20,899 nt of DNA from Larix sibirica. Its lineage: Eukaryota > Streptophyta > Pinopsida > Pinales > Pinaceae. This document shows, piece by piece, positions 9,318 through 19,227 of this stretch; position 1 is the stretch's first letter; each line of letters opens with the position of its first letter. Below the pieces are notes generated by a model. The model saw nothing but the letters and a program-made list of their open reading frames with translations. It had not been told where the DNA came from and searched no databases. The stretch is from contig NWUY0300066400.1 in the NCBI GenBank assembly GCA_004151065.3, positions 7,525 through 28,423 of the forward strand, in the 5' to 3' direction. The position numbers and the translations under genes were made by a program.

Positions 9318-10930
9318 ATCGAAATACATCCTTATGCAAGTTAACAATATCAATTTTCCTTTCTCCAAGGTTCTCCCCTAGTAGAGGCAGACATTGACTT
9401 CCTACAGCTATTGTAATGGTTGAAATTAATTGGGTCACATTCAGAAGTATTTTTGGCACTGCTAGAAGTTTGAATGACATCGAACACAATCAGATTACTT
9501 CCTCAGATGATCCTTGCAGAACACAGGAACTCAATTTACCCACGAACAGGTAATGCACCAAATCACATTGTACATCACATAGTGAGTGTATTAAAAAGGC
9601 TGAAAGGACACGGAACTTAGAGAAAGACATATGTCCAGTTGCATAACACACACGGGCCTTAAGATGAGGTAGCTAAAACTAGCACCGAAAAAACAAAGGT
9701 TTCATATACAGATACGAGGAAAATGAACTGATTACTTTATGCAAAGATAGAAAAATTTAGAAGATATTATTAGACAGCTTTGCATGTATGTTAGAAAGCA
9801 AAGAAAATGCAATCATCTAAAATGTTTTACTGCAACAGTGACAATAGATACTAGAGTATTTTTAGAAGGAAAAATGCTGAGTTAATATTTTTCCAGGACT
9901 TGGTTTTGGGAAAAGGTCGAGCGATACCAGGAAACAATAAAATGCCGATGGAGAAAGGGACTCCCTCAATTTCTTTAATCAGCTAAACAAGATAATTTAT
10001 GTCCAAGGTATTGAACTGACCAAAATTAAGTACGAGTGTAATGCAGATGGATTTGAACAAACTAAGGTTCACAGAAGATTATTCAACACGTCACAACCAC
10101 ATAAGTAACCTTTCATTAGTTCTTATGAGGTGAAAAGAAAACACCAAAATATGTTTGGGAAACAAACCAGCCCCACCACGATGCCATGAAAGAACTTAAT
10201 TGCTAATTTATCTATCCTTGTAAGATATTAGATGGAACACGTGGTTGTGCTTAGTGGATTAAGAAGTAAGTTTAATGCAACAAAAAGGTGGAGACTCGGT
10301 CTGACCACAAGGAAGGCCAAGGGAGACTTAAGGGATATATTATTCTGATTGTTTCAGTAGAAAAATGATTACTAGTTAGTTAAATATACATTATAAGTAA
10401 GGGGAGACTGAAAAATGATTTCTCGCTGTTCTAAAGCATCCTGATTTAGGCAAAGGATTCCAGAATTCGTAATCTGGATTGTCCTTAGAAAACCTATAAC
10501 AGAGATATCATGTCCACAATAGTTATAATTGATCAATACATTATATCTGCACATTCCATTGTTTAATTTTCATCAGGAATATACATCCCTTTCAACCTGC
10601 CATGGTATTTTTCTTGTCTTTTAGCATATAAAAACTAATACATGAAATGGAATGGATTTAAAGTTACATTCCACTCAGCAAATCAGATTTCGACATAGCA
10701 ATGCCAACACTAATTACCATATACAACTATAGATATCGTATGATATGGCATAACAAAACAACCCATATCTAAAAGAGCCATATATGGCCAAATACAGGAG
10801 TATACATCCTCATGTATACTGAAAACGTGCAATTTTTTTTAAAATTTTAAAATTTGTATTATATTATATTACATATAAGCTATAATATAAGACTTCAGTT
10901 TCTTTATAATTTATCTAAAGGCATAATAAT

Positions 10931-10945
10931 ATATAATATAAATTA
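10931..10945. repeat. Left target-site duplication of the SINE
   Basis: ATATAATATAAATTA is repeated without a mismatch at 11151-11165 on the other side of the SINE. Confidence 0.85.
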
Positions 10946-11150
10946 GCTCCGAGGGTTAGCTCAAGTGGTCGTTTGCCAGACGTGAGGTCTCTCTCCCGAT
11001 ATAGGGGAGGTCACGGCTTCGACTTTCTTCGATTCCCTCAAGATGAGGTGCTTGGAATTTAGGCACCACTGGCTTTACACTGGGTACCATCCTCGAAATG
11101 AGGGGAAGTACCCAGGAGTTTTCCGGGGAATTGTATTCCAAGGAAAAAAA
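10946..11150 (+). mobile_element. Complete tRNA-derived SINE with perfect target duplication
   Basis: The 205-bp body begins GCTCCGAGGG and contains TAGCTCAAGTGG (10957-10968), which matches the polymerase III A box TRGCNNARYNGG. B-box-like sequences follow: GGCTTCGACT (11015-11024) and CTTCGATTCC (11026 on). It ends in a short A-run (11144-11150) after TTGTATTCCAAGG. The 15-bp duplication ATATAATATAAATTA on both sides shows insertion by target-primed reverse transcription using a LINE enzyme. The perfect duplication in otherwise decayed DNA suggests that it is one of the youngest insertions here. The minus-strand open frame across it is a shadow. I cannot name the family. Confidence 0.9.
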
Positions 11151-11165
11151 ATATAATATAAATTA
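11151..11165. repeat. Right target-site duplication of the SINE
   Basis: This is the exact second copy of ATATAATATAAATTA, directly after the A-run of the SINE. Confidence 0.85.
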
Positions 11166-11760
11166 CTAGAATTCACTAATACAGTCTATCTGTAGCAAGA
11201 AAGTTTCAATTATGAGAGTGTGTAGCAAGCAATGGGGCAAGAATGCAGGAGGTAAAATACCAACCCACACAAGTCAGACCTTTCAGTGATCAACATTCAA
11301 GGTCTATTTCGAGGGAAATGATTGATTCCAATTGACCTTTGGGCATCTCAGTGATCTACACTCATCACTCCCACAAGGACCTTCCAACAATGAGATGTTT
11401 GGACTCCGGAGAGTGGTGGAATGGTGCCATTCAAAGGGCACTACGGTGATCCCTTTTTCCTGGTAAGGAAGTCAGAATCCCACCAATAGTACTCATAAAA
11501 CGCCTTTATAGTAAGCCAATAGCTTGCATATAATAAATCGCATAAAACTAACAAATGCATGCAACACAACAATTAAACATAGATAATTTTTTAACTAGAG
11601 AAAACCCTCATGGGGAATAAACATTCCAAACTATATTAAAATAAGCTATTGCATCAAATTCCTAAGCTTTACAAAAGGAGTTACTACCCTTAGTTTTACT
11701 TCCAGGCAAAACAGCAATGGTCGCTAGTATAGAGGGTTGTCCTATCTTTGGCACTTGTCT
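11166..11760. other. Unassigned intronic sequence
   Basis: There are no open frames of interest. The stretch AGAAAACCCTCATGGGGAA (11600 on) and its surroundings have the look of retrotransposon untranslated sequence. I cannot place it, and it does not continue the neighbouring gag remnant in any frame I could read. Confidence 0.4.
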
Positions 11761-11785
11761 CCATGCCCATGGCTTAACTCAATGC

Positions 11786-12480
11786 TTATGTCTTTGATAA
11801 GTTCATAAGACTCTCACTATTCACTTTTGCAACTAAGCAAACTAGTTGAACGGTTTGAACCAACTCTCCAATCTTTGGACACACTCTCCTTTGGTGTTCG
11901 ACCTCTCTCTCTCTCACCATGCTTCTTCTTGTCAATGTGGTTGACATGGTCGCATTCCTTCTCCTGTTGATCTCTATCTCTAATTCTCTATAGGTATGTT
12001 GACCTTTTCCCTTCAACAAATGGGCATCTTGCTTCACCTCAAGTTTCCCTTCATCAAGCAATTTATCCTAGGCCTTAATACATAAACTATAAAAGGAATC
12101 AAAGGTGTAATCCTTACCATCATATTTTGGGGATGGTCTCACTAGCATGAAATCTCCAACAAAACACATCATATGGTGTCTCCAGATTCATCAAGACGAT
12201 TCTATGAGCTGACCATCTTTCTTAGGAAAACCCTTTCCACATTGAGCCAATTTTAATTTAATCTCCTTCACATTGCCCGATAGTCTGCAATTCTTTCAAA
12301 AGAGAGAGGATCTTTCTCAATCTGCATAACATAATTTTCATGGTTTTATCAAACAAAGTCTTTGGCTTCTTCCAAACAACAATCAGCCAATGGATCTCGC
12401 TTATATGAAAGCAAATATCTCTAGTGACGTGGGTCATTATGAATCCACACCCCCATCCTTCTTGTCGCTGACAAACTTAT
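11786..12480 (-). pseudogene. Ty1/copia gag remnant
   Basis: Gag forms the particle that packages retrotransposon RNA. On the minus strand broken frames read LKLAQCGKGFPKKDGQLIES (about 12262-12200), then KDYTFDSFYSLC and, in the longest open stretch (12061-11786), KLLDEGKLEVKQDAHLLKGK. This resembles the middle and C-terminal part of plant copia Gag. The stretch after it is basic, as in Gag, but the CCHC zinc knuckle expected next is not recognisable. Stops and frameshifts are frequent and no protease or integrase follows. The identification is from memory of such proteins and is moderate. Confidence 0.5.
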
Positions 12481-12543
12481 GCTGGTCATCCTGGAGAATC
12501 GGAGGATTAGGTAGATCAGAAAGCTAGTAATCCAAGATAGAGG

Positions 12544-12915
12544 TGGTGTCTAAAGACACCATTACAACACTTAGCACAACCGAGCATAGCTCAACATACA
12601 CAAAATATTTTCATACACAACACATGATTATTACACACTTAGTTCGACCCATAGGACCATCTTATATAGCACCAAGATTTAACCAATTCCCTTTTAGTGA
12701 GGAAGACAAGGTCCCCATAGATTGGTGAGGACGCATAACGGTTTTCTTAATTTTTGCCCAGTTATGTGCACTAGTCGACTGTTTGGTTCTAACTACTTGA
12801 CCAGTGGAGTGCTTAGATGACTTCTCAATTGACCACTCAATCAACCTCTTAATGGATTGGCGAGCTCTAGAAGATCTATAGGTGTGATAAACTATCAAAG
12901 CCTATTGGTCCAACA
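12544..12915 (-). mobile_element. Probable LTR upstream of the gag remnant
   Basis: The minus-strand start TGTTGGACC (12915-12907), a TATA-like GCTATATAAG (12670-12661) and a T/G-rich leader lie in the right order upstream of the gag remnant. The CA end is placed tentatively near the perfect short inverted repeat GGTGTCT-AA-AGACACC (12546-12561). A stretch just past it, TGGATTACTAGC, is a poor match to the initiator-Met primer-binding site TGGTATCAGAGC. No second LTR copy is in the window to confirm the boundaries. Confidence 0.4.
12661..12670 (-). promoter_or_regulatory. TATA-like element of the probable LTR
   Basis: GCTATATAAG on the minus strand, about 250 bp from the proposed LTR start. 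It would mark the U3/R region of the copia element. Confidence 0.35.
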
Positions 12916-12959
12916 CCAACAAACTACACATTGTGGTAAATTTGTTCAGTCTTGGCCAG

Positions 12960-13590
12960 TCCACAATAATCTATACTCATTTCCTCCAAGTACAAAACCC
13001 AAGTTCACCAATCAATATTTAGAAAATTTACACTTCTTCACTTGCAACTAATTTTTCTTCAAGGTTTCCAAAACGTACTCCAAGTGTAGAAGATGTTTAT
13101 CCTTAGTCTCACTAAACATTAGGATGTGATCCACATACAAATACCAAAGTGTTCAATGAATGGTTTGAGAACCTAATCCACCAATCTCACAAAAGTGATT
13201 GCATATGCCAAAAGGCATTACCAAACATTCATAAAGCCCTTGCTTGGATTTAAAAGTTGTCTTCCAAGTGTCTTGCTCTTTGATTCTCACTCGATGATAA
13301 CTAGATTTAGATCTAGCTTTGAAAAATCAGTAGCTCATTGTTAATGGTCCAACAAGGTATCAATCTTGGTAGAGGATATTGGTCCTTAAATTATCTTCTT
13401 AAGTGCTTAGAAATCAATATGTGTCTTCCATGAATCGTCCTTTTTGGGTACAAGCACAATATATCATCCACAAGGGACACACTAGGCTTAATGGCTCCTC
13501 GATCCAAATGGCATTACTAGAACCATTGGACCAAAATGGAAAGCCATTAGTTCAAAGCACTTCATAAGGGGACTAAATCATACCGAACAT
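12960..13590 (-). pseudogene. Ty3/gypsy reverse transcriptase remnant
   Basis: Reading the minus strand in shifting frames gives GAIKPSVS (about 13490), KDQYPLPR (13387-13364), [20 protein letters not shown] (13310-13250), VMPFGICN (13221-13199), FIEHFG and then the YLDD site, which reads as a frameshifted VDHILMFSETKDKHLLHL. The catalytic second Asp of YLDD is His (13131-13126). LEYVLETLKKN and a degraded KKCKFSKY follow. This is the order of a Ty3/gypsy RT. Integrase, protease and LTRs are absent, so only the RT portion of one old copy remains. It lies directly upstream, in the same orientation, of the probable copia LTR. Confidence 0.85.
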
Positions 13591-14078
13591 TGAATCTATC
13601 TCGAATTGGCCAGTTTGACCAATTTCGAGTTTCACTGCCCCTCAACAAATTTAAGCACACCCGCCCATTCCCATGGCCAAAAAAATTAAGCAAAAAAAGG
13701 ATAAAGCCCTTCTCTCCCAAATGCTAATTCATCATTATATAATGGCAATGACCTATTCTCCATTCATTTGTCTTCTATTATTTGTGAGCATTTGGAGATT
13801 GCACCGTTGTGGTTAAGAGAGATGATTTGGAGCAAGCTTGGAGCTGATTTCGATCTGTTTGTGGCCTATTTTCAATTGAATTGGTATCTACATTATTAGC
13901 CTATATATCATCTACAAGGTTGGAGGATATTTTAGACTAGATTGTTGCGCATCTTCAAAGGCATGTCAAGAAAATTTTAAACACTCATTGTTTCTCATAA
14001 ATTGTTGTTTTTTGTTTTTTAGCAAATAAATAGAGATTTTGCATTTGCAAATTTCTTTTCATTGTTTGAGACATTGTC
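13591..14078. other. No gene seen; possible 5' part of the hAT fragment
   Basis: No coding pattern is visible. The right side leads straight into the MAPKN start at 14079, so it may be the untranslated 5' part of that hAT element. No terminal inverted repeat or 8-bp duplication could be picked out by eye. Confidence 0.35.
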
Positions 14079-14433
14079 ATGGCCCCCAAGAATGTGAATG
14101 ACCTTGCATGGAGCCATTGTGACGAGGTTAAAGAAAAAAAAATCTTTATATTGCAAGAAGAAAATGAAAATGGGGGGTGTGTGGGGCAAGGGGGTTCATA
14201 GAGTGAAACAACACTTAGCTGGCATTTGTGGAAATGTTAAACCATGTCTTTCCATTGACTTAGAGATTAGAAAGCAAATGCTAGACTCAATTGAGGATTG
14301 TGTGGCAAAACAGGCCAAGCAAAAAGAGATTACTGATGAGATAGGGAGAAGAGAGGTTGTCGACAATGAAAGTGGAGTTGGAAACCATAGTTTTGCAAGC
14401 TACTCTACTTACCCTTTATCAGGGATCCCTTGA
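14079..14433 (+). pseudogene. hAT transposase N-terminal fragment (BED finger)
   Basis: hAT transposases of plants begin with a BED zinc finger that binds the transposon ends. The frame starts MAPKNVNDLAWSHCDEVKEK (14079 on). After a one-base shift it reads GVHRVKQHLAGICGNVKPC, then LEIRKQMLDSIEDCVAKQAK and EITDEIGRRE. The His-rich second half of the finger is intact but the first CxxC pair is lost in the region of the frameshift (about 14150-14170). No DUF659 or dimerisation domain follows, so this is a 5' fragment. It belongs to a different subfamily from the copy at 17985, which has KYHLARIPNHD at this place. Confidence 0.8.
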
Positions 14434-14890
14434 GATATGTTGATCCGATTTATGTTTGTTAAACTTTTAAGCACGCAAGCAAGACGAAGACATGATAAGA
14501 AATGGACTCATGTAAAATATATGTTTTTATCACAATTAAGTCATTTGATACAATGGGAGTGCTTCCTTTTTTATGTCATTCATTGGATACTTGCATTACC
14601 CGTACAGCCTAACCATCTCATTAATAATTCTTTATTAAATTATTAATTATGCCTAACATATTATTATTAAGGTTACCATTACATTTATCTAATTATGTTA
14701 AAAGGATTCCTTATTATTGAGTTATATTGGACCATTATACTCCCAACACCCCTCTCAATGCTACAATACCAAATCTTGATTGAGAACCAAAACATTAAAT
14801 ACAAATCTTCTAAAATAACTTCATTTCTTCATAGTTTTGAAACCATGTAACTTGTAAGTACTCCATCAAGTTGTCTCATCACCCTCATAA
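14434..14890. other. Unassigned AT-rich sequence
   Basis: There is no gene pattern. The short open frame at 14437-14646 is probably chance. A phrase near 14740 (ACTCCCAACACCCCTCTCAA) resembles what is often seen near retrotransposon LTR borders, but nothing pairs with it here. Confidence 0.4.
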
Positions 14891-15050
14891 GGTAATTCCA
14901 AATTCCTGAATTCTTTGAATTCCCAACTAGCTGAACTCCTTGAATTCCCAAACTCTCAAATTAATGCAACTCTTTGAAATCCCAAGTTTTAGAATTTCTT
15001 CAATTCTTGAACTCCCAAATCAATGCAATTCCAAAATTTCTGAATTTCTT
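14891..15050. repeat. Degenerate short tandem repeats around GAATTC / TTGAATTCCCA
   Basis: Variants of CTTTGAATTCCCAA, CTTGAATTCCCAAA, CTTTGAAATCCCAA and CTTGAACTCCCAAA recur every 15-40 bases, with interspersed TTAATGCAA and TCAATGCAA. They form an old, poorly ordered array with no strict period. Confidence 0.6.
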
Positions 15051-15839
15051 GGACAATAATTTATTTTGAATTAAGCCTTCTCCAAATCCTTCTCTAGGAA
15101 AGACTATAGATAAATATTTTTTTTCTACTAAAAAAACTAGTATCATAGTATATTCTTATTAATAATTATTAAGATAATTAATACATTACCCTTTTCGAAG
15201 GAAAACCTTGTAGGGAAACCCAAAGGATGCTTCCTCACGTTCGTGGATGGTGTCCCCGGTAAACTTGTCGACATAGACTAGTGCACCTCACCCAAGGATA
15301 TTTGAATCAAGCCCTTGTTACCATGGAACTAAAACAATGGCTAGCAACATTGGCCACCATACTTATTAAAATACTATTAATCAATGTTATGGGACACAGG
15401 AGCGAGGAGCACGGTGGATGTGTGGAGACCCCACACCCACTAAATTTTAGGAAAATTCATGGGAAATGGGGAGACATCGAGGTCCCTAGCATAGAAGGTA
15501 TGTCTCTAAAATTAAAAAAAAAATCCCAACACAACAAATCATCCCATGTGAATTCATCATTGTGCAATGTAAATGCTAAAGCCAAAATGGTGAAATGATA
15601 CAAACATGATCCATCAATCACTGTTGCTATTAAGATTTATCATATTTGAATATTTCACATTGAATCAATGATACATTCACATTTTTTCATATTTATAAGT
15701 TATAACAAAATCATAAATGAAATATATTGATTTAGACTCATCATTCTCAATAGTAAAGTGGAATAGGTTTTGTATTAGTTTTTTTTTAATTCTTTTTTAT
15801 GTTATTTATAGTTTTTAGGGTCTTTTGAAAAAATATTTT
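15051..15839. other. Unassigned intronic sequence
   Basis: The open frame at 15281-15598 has no recognisable domain and is interrupted on both sides. The part 15600-15840 is AT-rich. Nothing identifiable was found. Confidence 0.4.
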
Positions 15840-16110
15840 TGGGCGGTGCTCAGGAGTCGCGCTTTTCAGGAGGAGGCACCCACAAGCCCTCCATTTTGTG
15901 AAATGTGTCCCACTTTTTGGGAGGGGGGCACCCACAAGCCCCCATTTTGTGAGACATGTCCCGCACATTGGCGAAACATTTCACTATGTGTTTTGCTGCG
16001 TTTCACAAAATGGGGGCCATGGGAAAACATTTAGCTAGGTGACCCCCGTCCCAGGGACATGGGAAGTGTTGGGGGTGCACCCTCTACCCTGTGGGACACA
16101 TCTCCGTGGA
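15840..16110. repeat. GC-rich block with direct and inverted repeats
   Basis: GGCACCCACAAGCCCTCCAT...TTGTGAAATGTGTCCC (about 15872-15912) is repeated as GGCACCCACAAGCCCCCAT...TGTGAGACATGTCCCG (about 15925-15963). The core CCCCCATTTTGTGAGAC (15939-15955) occurs inverted with one mismatch at 16000-16016, and the 13-mer at 15891-15903 is exactly inverted at 16001-16013. Left and right flanks share GTTTTTAGGGT-like sequence (about 15808 and 16148). It is sharply richer in G and C than its AT-rich surroundings. It could be part of a non-autonomous DNA transposon. The plus-strand open frame across it, with repeated PPFCE.CP, is probably a by-product of the repeats. Confidence 0.7.
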
Positions 16111-16970
16111 ACACTGCTATTAATAGTATTAATAATAATTGTTTAAAGTTTTTTAGGGTTTATTATAACATTGGTGAACTGTGAATATTTAGAAATTTAT
16201 AAGCATACATATATATCTGTTGTTTTCCCATTTCTGAACCTTGTTCTTGTTTCCTCATTCTGTGAGACAGCATAACATGCTTTCTGACAAACATATCCCT
16301 TGAACTTAAACAGATACCTAATCCCAAGACAAAACAGTACAACCTCTTTGATGCCTCATACAAATTCAGTCAAGATCTTTACTGAAATGCAATATTTACC
16401 AATGTTGGGTTATAATGCCATTACTGTAGTTTGTTGACTAAATGTAAAATGCCATCTTACTAAATTGAGCTTATATATAATGTCCACAAATTCTCATTTT
16501 TTGCTAATTCCATGGACTGGCTTTAATTTCTACTATGTTAGATTCACAAGCATACATGTGACGTATAGATTTCAACAAGTAAAAACACTCTACCTCCAAG
16601 CCATGGAGAGAACATGGGTATCTAATAAGTTTGTAGCTAAGTTTGGGCCCTCAGTTCACCAGCTGAGAATCAAAAATAAAAATCTATCCACAGTTTCAAA
16701 CGCAGGTATATGCCATTTACCAATGTCTCAATTAACTTTGAAAATCAGTGCCTGATTGCAAGGTCCCTTCCAACACTTAAATAATGAAGTTAATTTCTAT
16801 ACCTTCAGCACACCATCCAAAATTGCAAACATAATGAACGCCCATACTTTAGCAAGAAGTCAATCTCAACAAATGGTGCTAATCAAACAAACTTGCACTT
16901 GAAGCATTTCCATTTCAAAACTGTAACTGTTTTAAAAGTTAAGGGCATATAAAATATGCAGGGCGCTTAC
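16111..16970. other. Unassigned intronic sequence before the donor site
   Basis: AT-rich DNA with short open frames on both strands, none with a recognisable protein pattern. It leads into the GTAAGC donor of the minus-strand exon, which lies at 16970-16965. Confidence 0.45.
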
Positions 16971-17036
16971 CTGAAGAAATGCCTTAACCATCCAAAGAAA
17001 AGTCAATGTAGTTAGACCATTTACAGAGAATCCAAC
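16971..17036 (-). CDS. Internal exon of the unidentified membrane-protein gene
   Basis: On the minus strand a pyrimidine-rich tract and TACTGGCAG acceptor precede GTTGGATTC (17036), and the exon ends CTTCAG followed by GTAAGC. It is exactly 66 bp, 22 codons in phase 0. It reads VGFSVNGLTTLTFLWMV and ends KAFLQ. The strong, hydrophobic, stop-free reading frame and two consensus splice sites are the evidence. Joined to the exon at 8943-8809 it continues into a second membrane segment. Upstream exons were not recognised and probably lie beyond 20899. I do not recognise the protein. Confidence 0.65.
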
Positions 17037-17984
17037 CTGCCAGTACATAAAAGGGGAAAACATATTAAAAGAATATATTAAAACAAATACATTATTAGAA
17101 ATTAACTTAAAAAGAATACTTGTTTATACAACATACCTATAATCAAGAAAAAAATAATATTGATGTAAAATAGTATAAATTACAAAAGGCATTCAATAAA
17201 GCTGTAATTATGCCAAGTGCAGTGCATTAAGTGAGGACGGCATCTCCAATCTATATCTTAACAAAAAGTTTTGAAAAACTAATGCATCTGCAGAATAAGA
17301 TGTAATATGCTTCTATACCGATATAACAGCCAAAAGAGAAAAAGGTCAAAACATTGTGTCTTGTATTGTAGTCAATCAGGGGATCAAAGGATGTCACAGG
17401 GTAAAGATTTTTTGTTAATGTTGCAAACATTGCTGATTTACCGCCGATGCAGAGATTTTTAGCGATATTCAAGTGCCCATGATAAATTGCCGTGCAAAAA
17501 TAGGGACATCTCAATATTTAGTAAAATAGCACCATGATAGGAAAAACAAAAGTGAACCTATGAAAACACATCCATATAAGCCTGAAACTTAATTTTTTGC
17601 ATAATTTTTTTGCAGCAGTTGGGGATTGAAAGCAAAGGAGTTTATCATTGTCTACCACCAATATTAGGAGGAACAAACATGTGTTTTCATCCCCATCAAA
17701 GAATTTTTTGTGGAGTGGGGATTGGTTTCTATTTGTGGTTTTCATATGCCCGTGTATGTGTAAAAACTCCACCATCTGAATAGCTTTTTTCGAGATTATG
17801 CAAGCATTTGCAAATTGCATAGTGTTTACCTCTTATTATCAATTTTTCATGGATTGGAGAAGGATTTTACAGGTCTGATTTTTTTACCAGCATTCTTTCG
17901 TGCTTGTTTATTTTGATTTTTTTGCCCTAGGTTTGAGCATTACCTCGCCAACATTCCAAAGACTTTGAACCCATTTTCACAATA
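17037..17984 (-). other. Upstream intron sequence, no clear exon
   Basis: Two minus-strand open frames lie here (17514-17251 and 17820-17518). The first contains KSAMFATLTKNLYPVTSF but has no well-placed phase-0 donor to reach the exon at 17036. Neither has a recognisable domain. The right end leads into the hAT pseudogene. Confidence 0.4.
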
Positions 17985-19227
17985 TGGAAGCCTCATGATG
18001 GGACAAACTGGCAAAATTTAGTTATAAGCTACGTGGAAAAGTTACAATGGGAGGGATTAGCCACTTGAAATACCACCTTGCTAGAATCCCAAATCATGAT
18101 CTTGACATTTGTCCCATTTCAAGCCTAGAAATCATGCGAGCTTCCCATTGATAAATAATAAGAAGGAAGACAAATCCATGCTCCAACTTGAGATTGTTGG
18201 TAAAGAAGTAGCTAGAACCTCACGAACCACAAGGGTATCCTAGACATGGCACAGTGAGAGAGACTCCACAGGTTTACATTCCATAAGGACCTCACCTTTC
18301 TTTGTTATGAGAACCAGACTTAGGGCATAGCCTTCCCTCAAAACGGTGGTTAAAAAGGAAGGAGAAGGAAGAATTAGACATGGTTGTGGGAAAGTGTTTT
18401 TATGGAGTGACATACCATTTAACATTTCCAAAACATTTTGTACTACCAAACAATGTTTGTTGTTGTCATTGTTGATGGCGTAGAGTATAAGGGCCCTACC
18501 TCTGAGGAGTTGCAAGGGCCAATTCTTCAAAAGGAAAAGGTTGATATCTCTACTAGATTGGAGGACCTAAAAGGCTAAAACAATCGTGGGTGGCCATTGG
18601 ATGTGCAGTGATGTTTGATGGTTGGATGGATCAAAAGGGCAGGAGCCTCCTTAATTTCTTGGTACATGTCTAAAGGATAGAATGTTTATTAAATCCGTTG
18701 ATGCATTTGTGCATATTGAAGATGCAGCTGTGTTGTGTGATTTGTTGGATGAGTTTGTCCAAGAGGTAGGTGTGCAATATGTGCAAGTCATAATAGATAA
18801 CACTACTAATTATGTGGCCACCAACAAAATGTTAATGGAAAGGCACCCTACATTATTCTAGACTCCATGTGCCACCCATTACATCGATTGGATGCTTAAG
18901 GATGTGTGCAAAATCTACTTTATCAAGAAGTTCATCAATTCGGCTAGGAGCATCACAAAATTCATATACAATCATGCGTTTGTTCTTAGCCCAATGAGGA
19001 GAATCACAGGAAATAGGGAGTTGGTGTGTCCTGCCATCACAGATTTTTCCGCCAATGTCATTTCTCTTCAACCTTTCCTCTGTTGTATGTTGTAGATGAA
19101 GAGCATGCTCATTTACAGTGAGCAACATCCTAGTACATTTAACAAGAAATGGGAAGGGAAAGCCATTGCTAAACTAGCGTACCAAGATTCCTTCTGGGAA
19201 GAAATGGAGGAGGTGTGGAAAGTTAGC
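17985..19227 (+). pseudogene. hAT transposase pseudogene (BED and DUF659 parts)
   Basis: hAT transposases cut and paste DNA with a DDE catalytic core. In broken frames the copy shows the second half of a BED finger, GKVTMGGISHLKYHLARIPN (18030 on), then FLWSDIPFNISKTF (18397 on), YKGPTSEELQGPILQKEK, AVMFDGWMDQKGRSLLNFLV with the first catalytic Asp (18617), VQVIIDNTTNYVATNKMLME with the second Asp (18796), RSITKFIYNHAFVLSPMRR and AYQDSFWEEMEEVWK. It then stops abruptly. The region with the catalytic Glu and the C-terminal dimerisation domain is missing. The first Cys pair of the BED finger is also lost. No terminal inverted repeats were found. Confidence 0.88.

Larger units (their letters stand above)
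8944..16970 (-). other. Intron of about 8 kb in the minus-strand gene
   Basis: The donor is GTAAGC directly after CTTCAG (exon ends at 16971), and the acceptor is TTTGTTCCCAG before 8943. The length of 8,027 bp is typical of conifers and other repeat-rich plants. From 8944 to 10930 I see no element except an AT run (9293-9317) and a small imperfect palindrome (9148-9190). The rest holds the SINE, copia, gypsy and hAT fragments and repeats listed separately. The intron exists only if the two exons belong to one gene. Confidence 0.6.

Noticed and set aside
10956-11141. Minus-strand 61-codon open frame
   Set aside because: It coincides with the SINE at 10946-11150 and runs opposite to its A and B boxes.
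12662-12898. Minus-strand 78-codon open frame
   Set aside because: It covers the U3-like part of the probable LTR and shows no domain.
15825-16034. Plus-strand frame with repeated PPFCE.CP motifs, looking like a Cys-rich protein
   Set aside because: The protein repeat follows directly from the DNA direct repeat in the GC-rich block. There is no start context and no homologue that I know of.
16465-16755. 96-codon plus-strand open frame
   Set aside because: It is in the proposed intron, has no domain and no sign of selection by eye.
17518-17820. 100-codon minus-strand open frame
   Set aside because: It is rich in low-complexity runs, has no domain and no splice link to the exon at 17036.
18240-19128. 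Minus-strand open frames at 18240-18530 and 18853-19128
   Set aside because: Both are antisense to the hAT transposase pseudogene, whose sense reading is convincing.
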